Counted from the stretch's first letter, positions 28,553 to 38,449 are shown. The stretch: DNA of 64,000 bases from Candidatus Symbiopectobacterium sp. NZEC151 (GCF_025962655.1 NZ_JAGFPE010000004.1:417740-481739); one strand, 5' to 3'. Numbers and translations are program-made. Notes: a model not told the origin generated them from the sequence alone.

Positions 28553-29893
28553 TCAGCTGTCGTGGAGGCCACCCTCCGTGAGATAGCGGATTAGCGTATT
28601 GATTTTTTCACTGCTCAGCGCCGAGGTTGGCGGGGTTGGCTGTAAGATTTCCTGAGCCTGATTAAACAGCGCCAGCCGCATCGGTTCTTGGGCGTTGTAG
28701 GCAAGGAGCAGCTTTTGTGCCAATGCCACATATTGTCCTTCGCTGATTAACGCGGGCGTTAGCGTGCTGGCACTATCAAGTGCGCTCAGAACGTCATTAA
28801 GTTTATTGCGAATTTCACTATCAGGGAGTGCATCGCTCGACGTTGCTTTTAGCGTTGTCAGGATGTGTATGATGTCATGCTTAAATTCATTGCTGATGAC
28901 GTCTTTACCCAGATTTTGGGTCAGCGAAATCAACATGGCCTCATCGTCTTTTTTGACTAAGGTATAGGTAATCGGTTGCCTGTTTTGGCGGGATGCCGAG
29001 TTGAGGGATTGATTTTCTTTGATAATAGCGGTGATGGCTGTGATATCCATAACCGGTGCGGCGGTTGCATTCTTGCTGCCGGCCGATGGGTTGGGCGACG
29101 CGTGCAGTGCGGTTGCCGCGTTGTGATTATATTTCTCCTGCTTCTTAATCTGTTTTAACACCAATTTCAGGTTTTTGATGGCTTTGTTGTGTGAGTGGTT
29201 TGAGTCAACGCTGCGCAGGGCTTCATCAGCGGTCGATTGCTGCTGCTCCAGCGCGGTATTTAATGCGGTGATCTGGCTGTTTATTTCACCGATATTTTGC
29301 TGCGTCTCTTTGATTGTGGTGGTGAAGGTATGATGCAATTGCGTGGTTTGCGCTTCAAATTGTGTCCGGGCGTGATTCGCCATCTCTCGAGTATGCGCCA
29401 GGCAGTTGTTCATGGTCATCCTGCCACCGGAGAGCGTGTCCGTGACATAACCGTCATATTCTTGCGGGATAGGCGTTGAGTCACTCAATGCTATTTTATT
29501 TTCGGAGCGTGGGATTTTATTGTTGATACGAAGGATGTTTCTGTTGCACTGCGACAGTGTGACAATTAATTTATTTTTTAAGCGATGCAGCGTATTGTTG
29601 TAATACAGTCGGTTTTTTAATAAAAGAGATTCCTCCTGATCGAGGCGGCCTTTCAGCAGCTTTATTGATGCTAACAAATCACTTTTGGTTTCAGCAATAT
29701 CTACCAGCAAATCAACGTTGAAAGGGATTTTTTTGGCACGTTTTGCAATGTTGATTTCCGTCGCTGTATTTTTTACCGAAAGAAGATTCTGAAACGTAGG
29801 AATTAATTTGTCTCTTTTTTCCAGATTGCCATCACTTTTCTTGATGGTATTTGCGTAGTAGGTTGTGCTATTGGCGTTGAGTATACGTAGCAT
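28553..29893 (-). CDS. Unrecognised 446-residue coiled-coil protein
   Basis: I do not recognise this protein. It is rich in Lys, Asn, Gln, Thr and Ser, with no signal peptide or membrane helix. Two predicted long helical parts flank a disordered middle: residues about 70-130 (LLASIKLLKGRLDQEESL) and about 170-250 (QTTQLHHTFTTTIKETQQ) look like coiled coil, then an Ala/Pro/Ser-rich linker near 265-285, then a helical C-terminal region. Polar composition and lack of relatives I can name recall secreted effectors or structural coiled-coil proteins, but nothing shows secretion. The 5' half is more AT-rich than the neighbouring genes. The gene is alone between yidH and entC. Confidence 0.6.
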   Translation of the reverse strand: MLRILNANSTTYYANTIKKSDGNLEKRDKLIPTFQNLLSVKNTATEINIAKRAKKIPFNVDLLVDIAETKSDLLASIKLLKGRLDQEESLLLKNRLYYNNTLHRLKNKLIVTLSQCNRNILRINNKIPRSENKIALSDSTPIPQEYDGYVTDTLSGGRMTMNNCLAHTREMANHARTQFEAQTTQLHHTFTTTIKETQQNIGEINSQITALNTALEQQQSTADEALRSVDSNHSHNKAIKNLKLVLKQIKKQEKYNHNAATALHASPNPSAGSKNATAAPVMDITAITAIIKENQSLNSASRQNRQPITYTLVKKDDEAMLISLTQNLGKDVISNEFKHDIIHILTTLKATSSDALPDSEIRNKLNDVLSALDSASTLTPALISEGQYVALAQKLLLAYNAQEPMRLALFNQAQEILQPTPPTSALSSEKINTLIRYLTEGGLHDS

Positions 29894-30489
29894 TTTATTA
29901 TCCGGCGATGATAAATAAGGTACTGCATGAAGCGTAGCACGCGAATTTATCGGCTAATTACAAATAACGCTACGTTTATCTATCACTGGATATTCGGCCT
30001 TTTTAATAAGTAAAAAAAGCACACCAACTGCGAATCACCTGGAAGGTATAATGATGATAATTCACCACGATAAATAAGGACGATAATGATAATTTGATAT
30101 TATGATCTCAGATCACAAGTATGTTTTTGTATGCAGTGTCAACGGTTATTAGTGCGCGTCGAATATTGACGTGCATGTTTATCTCCCCCTCTCTTGTTTT
30201 TATTTCTTTTTTCCTGACAACGGCATTATAGCGCAACATTCCTTGTTGATAATGATTCTCAATTGTAATAACGTGTTGACGCGGGAACCTTGCAACGTTC
30301 TGCCAGGGGCTGAGGTCAGCGTCACCGCGTGCGTAGGAACGGATTTTCAATCAACAACGGGTTTTCTTGATGATTGCGATTGATAAATCGCTTAGGGGAA
30401 GTTCGCAAAATAGCGATCCGTTTCACAAGATGTGAATATCCGCATGAGATCTATCAGGCGTGTTTAATTTCATCATTTAAGGTGACACG
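29894..30489. promoter_or_regulatory. Intergenic region with a strong Fur box upstream of entC
   Basis: About 600 bases without a convincing gene. At 30248-30266 lies GATAATGATTCTCAATTGT, containing TGATAATGATTCTCA, a near-perfect 7-1-7 Fur box. Distance from the box to the entC ATG is about 230 bases, so the leader is long. The region is otherwise AT-rich, and the remaining small frames (30108-30350 minus, 30171-30383 plus) lack coding character. Confidence 0.6.
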
Positions 30490-31671
30490 ATGTTGGATGC
30501 TATTGTAACCCAAGCCAGTAACCCGCCGGAAAGACCGGCAGATTTCTCCTATTACTCCGCGCACCGGTGTGTGATTGCCTCGGGCATTTTTGAACGGATT
30601 TCACAACCGGCACAAACCGACGGTGATAATGGCCGATCGCTATGGCACAAGGTACAAGCGAGCATGGCGCGAGCGCGGGAACAAGGCGTTTGCGCTCCGC
30701 TTGTCGTCGGTGCCATCCCTTTTGATACCCGTCGTCCATCCTGCTTGTTCATTCCGCAGCACTACCATTTCTCCCTCAGACAGGCTGATGCCTCGCTGGC
30801 ATTGATTAACAGCGCGAGCCCGGCGGCCACGATTACCCATGTGAACAGCCTGCCCGACGCTCGGCATTTTCAATCTGCCGTAGGGGCTGCGCTGCGTTGT
30901 GTGCGTCAGGGGGAAATCCGCAAAGTGGTGTTATCGCGTCTGCTTGAGGTGGACGTAGCACAGCCTGTAGATTGCTCGGCGGTGTTGCACAATTTGAGGG
31001 TGCAAAATCCCCATGCTTATCACTTTTCCCTGCCACTGCCGGAGGGGGGCGTTTTAGTCGGGGCCAGCCCGGAATTGTTGATCCGCAAAAATGCGCGACG
31101 CATCTGGAGCAACCCCTTGGCAGGATCAATTTGTCGTCATCAAGATCCGCTGCACGATAAACTTCAGTGTCAGCAATTGCTGGATTCGCATAAAGATCAG
31201 CAGGAACACCGCATGGTGGTGGAAGATATTGCCCGGCATTTACGCCCACTGTGCCGTCAACTTATCACACCGTCGACCCCTTCACTGTTGGCAACCAACA
31301 CCATGTGGCACCTTTCCACACTTATTGAGGGAGAGCTGTGCCAAACGGAGAATAGTGTCATGCAACTGGGTTGCCTGCTGCATCCCACGCCAGCGATGTG
31401 CGGTACACCGACGGCAGCCGCGCGACAGTTGATTGCGGAATTGGAGCCCTACGATCGCGGGTTGTTCAGCGGTATTGTGGGATGGAGCGATCAACGCGGC
31501 GATGGTGAATGGGCTATTATCATCCGCAGTGCCATCATTCGGCAGCAGCAGGTGCGCTTTTTCGCCGGTGCCGGGATCGTAGAAGGCTCTGACGCTCAGA
31601 AAGAGTGGGAAGAGATCGCCGGGAAACTGGGTACCATGCTGCGTGCACTGGGATTACAATTGCCGGGCTGA
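30490..31671 (+). CDS. entC: Isochorismate synthase (EntC/DhbC family)
   Basis: A 393-residue chorismate-binding enzyme that turns chorismate into isochorismate, the first step to 2,3-dihydroxybenzoate and catecholate siderophores. Its length and motifs agree: EIRKVVLSRLLEV, GVLVGASPELLI, AGSICRHQDP, EHRMVVEDIA, HPTPAMCGTP, YDRGLFSGIVGW, and FFAGAGIVEGSDAQKEWEE. The C-terminal core covers about residues 125-390. Neighbours are an IroE/Fes-like esterase, not entB, entA or entE. A Fur box lies upstream, fitting iron repression. Menaquinone-type MenF is less likely given the length and the esterase neighbour. Confidence 0.9.
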   Translation: MLDAIVTQASNPPERPADFSYYSAHRCVIASGIFERISQPAQTDGDNGRSLWHKVQASMARAREQGVCAPLVVGAIPFDTRRPSCLFIPQHYHFSLRQADASLALINSASPAATITHVNSLPDARHFQSAVGAALRCVRQGEIRKVVLSRLLEVDVAQPVDCSAVLHNLRVQNPHAYHFSLPLPEGGVLVGASPELLIRKNARRIWSNPLAGSICRHQDPLHDKLQCQQLLDSHKDQQEHRMVVEDIARHLRPLCRQLITPSTPSLLATNTMWHLSTLIEGELCQTENSVMQLGCLLHPTPAMCGTPTAAARQLIAELEPYDRGLFSGIVGWSDQRGDGEWAIIIRSAIIRQQQVRFFAGAGIVEGSDAQKEWEEIAGKLGTMLRALGLQLPG

Positions 31672-31725
31672 TGCGTTTTTGCTTCAGCCTACTGGCGGGC
31701 CAGGACAGGGAACAGAACAAGAGGG

Positions 31726-32586
31726 GTGTCATTTTTGTATCAGCATTATCCAACGCGGAAGGAGATTTTCACTGCTTCCACCTGCGGGGACTATCAGCTG
31801 TTTATTGCCTGGCCCGATGAGCCAGCGCCTGAACAGGGATGGCCGGTGATGTATCTGCTTGATGGTGACGTACACTTCCCGGTGGCGGAAACCCTGATGC
31901 GCACGCTGGCGCGTCCTCGTTGCTGTATGACGCCGGGTGTCGTGGTGGCGATCGGTTATCGGGAAGGGACGCTGCGTGAGCGGGATTATCGCCCGGCGGT
32001 GGCGCAGCGGGTGCCTGAGCCAAATCCGTACGGTGGCTATTACCCGATCGGGCTGGCAGGAGAATCAGAGGCCTTTCTGGCGTTTATTCAACATGAGCTC
32101 AAGCCCTATATCCGGCAACAATTCGCTGTCGATCCCAGCAGAGAAGCCTTGTTCGGGCACTCCTACGGTGGCCTGTTTACGCTCAATACCCTGTTTACCT
32201 GCCGCCATGCCTTTCAACACTACTATGCCTCCAGCCCTTCGGTATGGTGGAACCAGGGGTATATCAATGATGTGGCGACAGCGTTTTTGCAGGCCGATGT
32301 GACAGAGGCGCTCCCCGCTACGCCCGTGCTGTTTTTATCCGTGGGAGAGTGGGAGCAATCGCTGGAGCGATGGGAATTGGCGTTACCCGAGGCACAGCGC
32401 GACGCGTTGCGCCAGCATCGACGCCAGCGCCGGATGGTTGATGGCGTTCGCGAGCTGTCGTGGCGATTACAGGCAGCGGGTGGCGATAAGCTCGACGTTT
32501 CGCTTTTTATTCATGCCGGGCAGTCTCACCAATCCGTCCCGCTGCTGTCCTTACAGCAGGCATTTATGCACCATTTCCAGCGTTGA
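31726..32586 (+). CDS. Siderophore esterase of the IroE/Fes (esterase D) type
   Basis: An alpha/beta hydrolase of about 286 residues. The nucleophile elbow is GHSYGG (Ser near residue 147), with the Asp/His pair probably supplied in the C-terminal part (FIHAGQSHQSVP). Proteins of this family hydrolyse trilactone or other ester-containing siderophores, releasing iron or linear products. No signal peptide or N-terminal helix is seen, so it would act in the cytoplasm like Fes. Start is uncertain: a GTG at 31726 abuts a GAGGGG sequence, while the in-frame TTG at 31735 has better spacing. It lies about 55 bases after entC, so they are probably co-transcribed. Confidence 0.82.
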   Translation: MSFLYQHYPTRKEIFTASTCGDYQLFIAWPDEPAPEQGWPVMYLLDGDVHFPVAETLMRTLARPRCCMTPGVVVAIGYREGTLRERDYRPAVAQRVPEPNPYGGYYPIGLAGESEAFLAFIQHELKPYIRQQFAVDPSREALFGHSYGGLFTLNTLFTCRHAFQHYYASSPSVWWNQGYINDVATAFLQADVTEALPATPVLFLSVGEWEQSLERWELALPEAQRDALRQHRRQRRMVDGVRELSWRLQAAGGDKLDVSLFIHAGQSHQSVPLLSLQQAFMHHFQR

Positions 32587-32801
32587 TAACACAGAATCAT
32601 TGACGGAACGGGCTAACCATAAGGCTATTTTCTTATTTTATGTGAATGAACACAGTTTGCGCAGGGTGAATTTGTTATTACATAAGGAGTCAAAAAAATA
32701 AATGTTATGTTATAACATATTTTAGCGCGTGGTTTGCGCACCTTGCTGTGAATGTTGAGTGGATTGCACAGCCTGGAGATAGAACAACATGAGGAGCCTG
32801 A

Positions 32802-33230
32802 ATGAACGATTCAACGCAGCCTATTGATGAACAAGCGCTGCTTGCTATGTCAGAAGCAGACTATATGAATAGCGCTCAGCGGGATTTTTTCCGTCGGCGG
32901 TTGGAAACGGAGCGGCAGACCATTCTGGCGCACATTGGGGAACTGAAGGGAGAGATCTATCGCTACGATACCAGTGGTGATGACGTTGACAAAGCGGCAC
33001 ATGAAGAAGAACTACGCATGTTGTTCAGACAAATCGACAGAGAAAGTCGCCTGCTGCCAAAGGTCGATGATGCGCTGCGCCGTATCGAAATGGGAGACTA
33101 TGGCTATTGTATTGAGACCGGGGAGCCCATTGGCCTGCGCCGGTTGCTGCTGCGCCCGACGGCAGAACGCAGCATTGATGCCAAACAGACGCAAGAACAG
33201 CGTGAGCCCCAGTACCGCAAGGTGAAATAA
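32802..33230 (+). CDS. DksA/TraR-family protein with degenerate zinc finger
   Basis: A 142-residue DksA-like RNA-polymerase secondary-channel factor. The coiled-coil domain (about residues 25-100) keeps the acidic tip motif: Asp60 and Asp63 in GDDVDKAAHEEE match Asp71 and Asp74 of E. coli DksA. In the globular domain, only one of the four zinc cysteines is left (Cys103 in GDYGYCIETG); the others are Thr/Gly-type, Ser124 and Ala127. Such low-cysteine DksA variants (as Pseudomonas DksA2) can work without zinc. The start follows GAGGAGC. It stands alone between the esterase and a LysR gene. Confidence 0.85.
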   Translation: MNDSTQPIDEQALLAMSEADYMNSAQRDFFRRRLETERQTILAHIGELKGEIYRYDTSGDDVDKAAHEEELRMLFRQIDRESRLLPKVDDALRRIEMGDYGYCIETGEPIGLRRLLLRPTAERSIDAKQTQEQREPQYRKVK

Positions 33231-33685
33231 CCTGCCCGCAGTGGCTCACGCTGTTTGCCCACCTTGATAACGCATGGCGTATGCCTGCTCTCCTCAAATC
33301 GGCCTTGCATCTGTCGCCGATAACACGTGCAATACACACCACGATATACCTTGCCCTGACGCAGCGTTGGGGCAAATCTCTATAAAAGACCTAGGGATAC
33401 AGCAAACGCCGTCAAAGACCTGCTCTCTGTTGTGGGCAGGTTGAGGCAGAAAAAATAGCGAATTATTCGCTTACCACAGTGAATTATCACGATGTGATAC
33501 CTTGAGTGTGGCTAAATCTAGTTATAAGAAAAAATTAATCAGTGACATGTTCTACATTTTTTCGATGCTCGGCTCTCTAAGCTGGTCTCAGTGACAAGGT
33601 CTGCGGCTCTCGCCAATGCGAAAGAACGTCAGGTCCATCGCGTGCTGAACCGAATTGATGGTGATGACAACGCGGACGATATTCA
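33231..33685. other. Intergenic region before the LysR gene, no gene recognised
   Basis: 455 bases with no open frame of coding character on either strand. The segment 33470-33560 is AT-rich and could hold the promoter of the LysR gene; a palindrome was not recognised. Confidence 0.4.
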
Positions 33686-34684
33686 ATGGTTAAAAAAACA
33701 ATGTCAGCCAATAAATCGTTAGATATGTATGCCGTTCAGGTTTTTGTGACCGTAGCGGAAGAGGGAAGCATGACAGCGGCCGCTTCCCGGTTAGGGCTGA
33801 CGCCATCGGCTGTGTCGCAGACCATCCGCCAGTTGGAAGATGATTTTGGCGTGATGCTGGTAAACCGGACGCGCCGTCCGTTTGTGCTGACGCCGTATGG
33901 CATTGCGCTGAAAAATCGCGGTGAGGTGCTGACGCAGGAAATTGCCAACCTGAAAGCACAAGTACTTGAAGCGGGTAAGGGCATTAAACCGGATCTGCGC
34001 ATCGGCCTGGTGGATTCCTTTGCCATCACCTGCGGATCGGTGTTTACCAAACGCTTATTGAGCAGCTCATCGCAGTTGTTAATCCGAACCGGGCTGAGTC
34101 CGCAACAAGGTGAGGCGTTGATTCGGCGCGAACTGGATCTTATCGTGACCAGCGATCCGCTGATGGACAGTGACAGCGTGGTGCGTTATCGCCTGTTTTC
34201 TGAAGGTTATTTCATCATTACGCCACCGGATTATCGCAAGCGCATCAGGACTATTGAAGATCTTCGCGAGCTTTCGGTCGCAATGCCTTTGGTACGTTTT
34301 AACCGCAACTCACAGATTGGCATGCAGATTGAGCGTTATTTGCGCCGAATTGATATCCGCGTACCGAATCAGCTTGAGTTTGATAATGCGGATACTTTGA
34401 CGGCGATGGTTGCCGCAGGTTTGGGGTGGGCGGTGACCACACCGATCAGCTTTTTACAATCGGAAGCGTATTCGCGCCAGGTGCTGACGCATATGCCTGA
34501 ACAACTGAACATGAAGCGCTCCTTGTATATTTTGGCACATCGTGATGAATACAGTGCCTTTGTTGAGGAGGCCTGTGATGTGACGCGTGAAATTATCGAG
34601 ACGGTATTTATTCCTAAACTGGAAAGTCTGAATCGCGGTATTGAAAAACTGGTTTCTATCAATGCCGATGATACCTCGGAATAA
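33686..34684 (+). CDS. LysR-family transcriptional regulator
   Basis: A 332-residue LysR-type regulator. The N-terminal winged helix-turn-helix (about residues 14-75) shows MTAAASRLGLTPSAVSQTIRQLE, followed by the substrate-binding domain starting near LRIGLVDSF. It may start at ATG 33686 or 33701, both without a convincing ribosome-binding site. The C-terminal tail (from about 300) is longer than most family members. It precedes aspA in the same direction by some 300 bases, so regulation of aspA/dcuA is possible but unsupported. Confidence 0.85.
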   Translation: MVKKTMSANKSLDMYAVQVFVTVAEEGSMTAAASRLGLTPSAVSQTIRQLEDDFGVMLVNRTRRPFVLTPYGIALKNRGEVLTQEIANLKAQVLEAGKGIKPDLRIGLVDSFAITCGSVFTKRLLSSSSQLLIRTGLSPQQGEALIRRELDLIVTSDPLMDSDSVVRYRLFSEGYFIITPPDYRKRIRTIEDLRELSVAMPLVRFNRNSQIGMQIERYLRRIDIRVPNQLEFDNADTLTAMVAAGLGWAVTTPISFLQSEAYSRQVLTHMPEQLNMKRSLYILAHRDEYSAFVEEACDVTREIIETVFIPKLESLNRGIEKLVSINADDTSE

Positions 34685-34995
34685 GGATAACGTATTTTCA
34701 GTAAAATAAAAAAAGAGTGAAATAGCGCCAGGCGCTATTACCGAAAGATAGAATACGCATCGCTGATGTGGTGCGTTCTATACCCATGAATCATATGCTG
34801 GGGGAGTATGACGACCTGAGAAACGCTCTCGGGCCGCGCATCGCAGCATTCGTAACGCCTTAATATTAATCGATATTGATAAATATCGTGCGGCCTTTTA
34901 TTGGCTGATGAATCCATGGACCCTATTTGTAAACAGCGTGAACCGGTGGGTCAATAATAAAAACGGTTCATGAATTAAAAAAAGGAATAGTGACT

Positions 34996-36429
34996 ATGTC
35001 AAATAACATCCGTATTGAAGAAGATCTGTTGGGTACCCGTGAAGTTTCCTCCGATGCCTATTACGGTATTCATACCTTGCGTGCCATCGAGAACTTTTAT
35101 ATCAGTAATCATAAAATCAGTGATATTCCTGAATTTGTGCGCGCGATGGTGATGGTTAAAAAAGCGGCTGCGCTGGCGAACCGTGAATTGAAAACCATCC
35201 CTCGCCCGATCGCCGACACCATTATCCGTGCCTGCGATGAAGTGCTGAACAACGGCAAATGCATGGACCAGTTCCCGGTTGATGTCTATCAGGGCGGCGC
35301 GGGCACCTCGGTGAACATGAACACCAACGAAGTACTGGCTAACATTGGTCTGGAACTGATGGGCCATAACAAAGGCGAATACCAGTACCTTAACCCTAAC
35401 GATCATCTGAACAAATGCCAGTCCACCAACGATGCCTATCCCACCGGCTTTCGTATTGCGGTGTACAGTTCCATCCTGAAACTGGTTGAGGCTATCACCC
35501 AGCTGGCTGACGGCTTTGAGCGCAAGGCCAAAGAGTTTGAAACCATCCTGAAAATGGGGCGTACCCAGTTGCAAGACGCGGTGCCGATGACGCTGGGTCA
35601 GGAATTCCATGCTTTCTATGTGCTGCTGAAAGAAGAAAACAAAAACCTGCTGCGCACCGCAGAGCTGCTGCTGGAAGTGAATCTGGGCGCGACCGCCATC
35701 GGTACGCGTCTGAATACGCCGGATGAGTATCAGCACCTTGCGGTACAACGTCTGGCGGAAGTGAGCGGTCTGCCGTGCGTACCGGCTGAGGATTTGATTG
35801 AAGCCACCTCCGACTGCGGCGCTTACGTGATGGTGCACGGTGCGCTGAAACGCCTGGCGGTGAAGATGTCGAAAATCTGTAATGACCTGCGTTTGCTCTC
35901 TTCCGGTCCGCGCGCTGGCCTGAATGAAATCAACCTGCCGGAATTGCAGGCTGGCTCTTCCATCATGCCGGCCAAGGTCAATCCGGTAGTGCCGGAAGTG
36001 GTCAATCAGGTGTGCTTCAAGGTGATCGGCAACGACACCTGCGTCACCATGGCGTCTGAAGCGGGTCAGTTGCAGCTCAATGTGATGGAGCCGGTCATCG
36101 GTCAGGCGATGTTTGAATCTATCCAGATCCTCACCAACGCCTGCTACAACCTGCTGGAAAAATGCGTTAACGGTATCACCGCCAATAAAGCGGTGTGTGA
36201 AGCCTATGTGTTCAACTCCATCGGCATTGTTACCTACCTCAACCCGTTTATCGGCCACCACAATGGCGACATTGTCGGCAAGATTTGCGCCGAAACCGGC
36301 AAGAGCGTGCGTGAAGTGGTGTTGGAGCGTGGCTTGCTGACCGAAAGTGAACTGGATGACATTTTCTCCACCCAAAACCTGATGCATCCGGCCTACAAAG
36401 CGAAGCGTTATACCGACGAAAACGTCTAA
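34996..36429 (+). CDS. aspA: Aspartate ammonia-lyase (aspartase)
   Basis: A 477-residue aspartase; it converts L-aspartate to fumarate and ammonia. The sequence begins [17 protein letters not shown], like E. coli AspA, and has the fumarase/aspartase superfamily signature [11 protein letters not shown] near residue 320, along with the substrate-loop and THPND-like [18 protein letters not shown] motif. A GTG six bases upstream is in frame but AAAGGAATAG precedes the ATG well. Fumarate made here can serve as an electron acceptor in anaerobic respiration, which fits the neighbour dcuA and the formate dehydrogenase in this window. Confidence 0.96.
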   Translation: MSNNIRIEEDLLGTREVSSDAYYGIHTLRAIENFYISNHKISDIPEFVRAMVMVKKAAALANRELKTIPRPIADTIIRACDEVLNNGKCMDQFPVDVYQGGAGTSVNMNTNEVLANIGLELMGHNKGEYQYLNPNDHLNKCQSTNDAYPTGFRIAVYSSILKLVEAITQLADGFERKAKEFETILKMGRTQLQDAVPMTLGQEFHAFYVLLKEENKNLLRTAELLLEVNLGATAIGTRLNTPDEYQHLAVQRLAEVSGLPCVPAEDLIEATSDCGAYVMVHGALKRLAVKMSKICNDLRLLSSGPRAGLNEINLPELQAGSSIMPAKVNPVVPEVVNQVCFKVIGNDTCVTMASEAGQLQLNVMEPVIGQAMFESIQILTNACYNLLEKCVNGITANKAVCEAYVFNSIGIVTYLNPFIGHHNGDIVGKICAETGKSVREVVLERGLLTESELDDIFSTQNLMHPAYKAKRYTDENV

Positions 36430-36547
36430 CTCTCCCAGTGATTAACCGCAGGCACAGGTTAGCCCTGTGCCTGATGTCCATTTATAAAAAAAAGATAATA
36501 ACAACAATACCATCGCACGACTTTTAACCATCGTTAAGGAGCATTGT

Positions 36548-37849
36548 ATGCTTGTCGTGGAACTCTTTGTCGTTCTGCTTGCCATTTATCTAGGATCTCG
36601 TCTTGGTAGCATCGGTATCGGCTTTGCCGGTGGGTTAGGGGTGCTGGTGCTGACGCTTGGCCTTCATATCAAACCGGGAGCCATCCCGTTCGATGTGATC
36701 GAAATCATCATGGCAGTGATTGCTGCCATCGCTGCCATGCAGGTGGCGGGGGGCATGGATTATCTGGTCAGTCTGGCGGAAAAACTGTTACGCCGTCAGC
36801 CTAAATATGTCACTTTCCTCGCGCCGCTGGTCACCTACTTTATGACGCTGCTGGCGGGCACCGGGCATACCGCATTTTCAACGTTGCCGGTGATTGCGGA
36901 AGTGGCAAAAGAGCAGGGGATTCGTCCGTCTCGTCCGCTTTCCATTGCCGTCGTCGCCTCACAGGTGGCGATCACCGCTTCGCCGATTTCTGCTGCGGTG
37001 GTTTTTGCCGCCGGTATTCTGGAACCGCACGGTATCAGCTATCTGATGCTGCTGGGAATATGTATCCCGACAACGCTTGCTGCCGTGCTGTTGACGGCGG
37101 TTGTCACCAACTTTCTGGGTAAAGAGCTGAAAGATGATGAAGTCTATCAACAGCGGCTTAAAAATGGCGAAGTGTCGGTGCGCGCCGCCAGTGCGTTGGT
37201 GATCAAGCCGGGTGCCAAACTGTCGGTACTGCTGTTCCTGCTTGGAATTATTGCCGTTGTGGGCTACGCCACGGCAATCAGCGATACGGTGAAGTTGATT
37301 GCTAACCCGGTGTTGCCGCGTAACGAAGCTATTGTGGTGTTCATGCTGACCATCGCGACGCTCATTGCCATCACCTGTAAAATTGATACCAGCAAAGTGC
37401 TTTCTGCCAGCACCTTTAAATCGGGGATGAGTGCTTGCGTGTGCGTCATGGGCGTTGCCTGGTTGGGGGATACCTTTGTCAAAGCGCACATCAATGATAT
37501 CCAAAGCACTGCGGGTGCGTTGCTGCAAGGCTATCCCTGGATGCTGGCGGTTATACTGTTCTTTGCATCGATGCTGCTCTATTCTCAGGCAGCGACGGCG
37601 AAAGCATTGCTGCCCGCCGCGCTGGTGCTTGGCGTTTCCCCGGTTACGGTGGTCGCTTCCTTTGCCGCGGTATCCGCGCTGTTTGTCCTGCCAACGTACC
37701 CGACCTTGCTGGCGGCAGTGGAAATGGATGACACCGGCTCAACCCGCATCGGCAAGTATGTCTTTAACCATGCGTTTCTGGTGCCGGGGGTGTTAACGAT
37801 TGCGCTGTCCGTGGCATTCGGTTTTGTGGTCGGTAATATCGTGCTGTAA
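36548..37849 (+). CDS. dcuA: Anaerobic C4-dicarboxylate transporter DcuA
   Basis: A 433-residue integral membrane transporter of the Dcu family with about ten helices. It exchanges fumarate, aspartate or malate for succinate under anaerobic conditions. Typical motifs: MLVVELFVVLLAIYLGSRLG at the N-terminus, GTGHTAFSTLPVIAEVAKEQG and ASQVAITASPISAA in the middle. It follows aspA by 118 bases in the same direction, as in E. coli, and GGAG precedes its ATG. Confidence 0.95.
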   Translation: MLVVELFVVLLAIYLGSRLGSIGIGFAGGLGVLVLTLGLHIKPGAIPFDVIEIIMAVIAAIAAMQVAGGMDYLVSLAEKLLRRQPKYVTFLAPLVTYFMTLLAGTGHTAFSTLPVIAEVAKEQGIRPSRPLSIAVVASQVAITASPISAAVVFAAGILEPHGISYLMLLGICIPTTLAAVLLTAVVTNFLGKELKDDEVYQQRLKNGEVSVRAASALVIKPGAKLSVLLFLLGIIAVVGYATAISDTVKLIANPVLPRNEAIVVFMLTIATLIAITCKIDTSKVLSASTFKSGMSACVCVMGVAWLGDTFVKAHINDIQSTAGALLQGYPWMLAVILFFASMLLYSQAATAKALLPAALVLGVSPVTVVASFAAVSALFVLPTYPTLLAAVEMDDTGSTRIGKYVFNHAFLVPGVLTIALSVAFGFVVGNIVL

Positions 37850-37889
37850 CGGAGAATGCGCGGCAACCGTTGATGTTGCCATGATAAAG

Positions 37890-37925
37890 AGGAGGTATAC
37901 TGCCCGGCAGTGTATCTCCTTTTTT
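37890..37925 (+). terminator. Rho-independent terminator after dcuA
   Basis: The stem AGGAGGTATACTG / CAGTGTATCTCCT with a short CCCGG-type loop has only G-U style mismatches and is followed by TTTTTT. Confidence 0.85.
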
Positions 37926-37975
37926 ATTGAACCCGTTTTCATGAACCCGTTTTCATATACCAGAGCGACCGCGTG

Positions 37976-38446
37976 ATGAATCTGATAAATCGCACCTTGT
38001 ACTGCGCCGTTTTTTCCAGCCTGTTGATGACAGGAAACCTTCAGGCTGCCAACTGGCAGGATACCCTGTCCAGCGCGGCCAGCCAGCTTGGGCAAAACGG
38101 CGGCTCAACCAGTAATTTAACCGGTTTGCTCGGCGGCGGCACGCAGGCGTTGAGCGCGGGCACGATGGGCAATGCCGCAGGCATTTTGCAGTACTGCATC
38201 AAGCAGAAGCTGGTCTCCGCTACCAATACTGAAAATATCAAAGATAAATTGCTGGATAAACTGGGGCTGAACAGCGCCGAAAAACAGAAACAAACGGATT
38301 ACACCCAGGGAATGGCCGGGATGTTGCAGACCAAGGATGGGCAGGCGCTAAACCTGAATAATATCGGCAGCACGCCGTTGGCCGAAAAAGTCAAAACCAA
38401 AGCCTGCGATCTGGTGCTTAAGCAAGGGATCGCGTTTCTTTCCTGA
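37976..38446 (+). CDS. yjjA: YjjA-like DUF2501 periplasmic protein
   Basis: A 156-residue exported protein similar to E. coli YjjA (DUF2501), of unknown function. A signal peptide ends near NLQAA, and the mature part begins NWQDTLSSAASQLGQ. Conserved motifs include GTMGNAAGILQYCIKQKL and KTKACDLVLKQGIAFLS, with two cysteines that may pair. I used the ATG at 37976, not the preceding GTG. A terminator follows. Confidence 0.9.
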   Translation: MNLINRTLYCAVFSSLLMTGNLQAANWQDTLSSAASQLGQNGGSTSNLTGLLGGGTQALSAGTMGNAAGILQYCIKQKLVSATNTENIKDKLLDKLGLNSAEKQKQTDYTQGMAGMLQTKDGQALNLNNIGSTPLAEKVKTKACDLVLKQGIAFLS

Positions 38447-38449
38447 TGG

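Noticed and set aside
30108..30350. Small frames on both strands around the Fur box before entC.
   Set aside because: They have no coding character, no family resemblance, and they include the regulatory site itself.
34999..36387. A 462-residue open frame opposite aspA.
   Set aside because: The sense frame is an unquestionable aspartase. The antisense product is His/Gln/Arg-rich without domain features, a known shadow effect of biased codon use.
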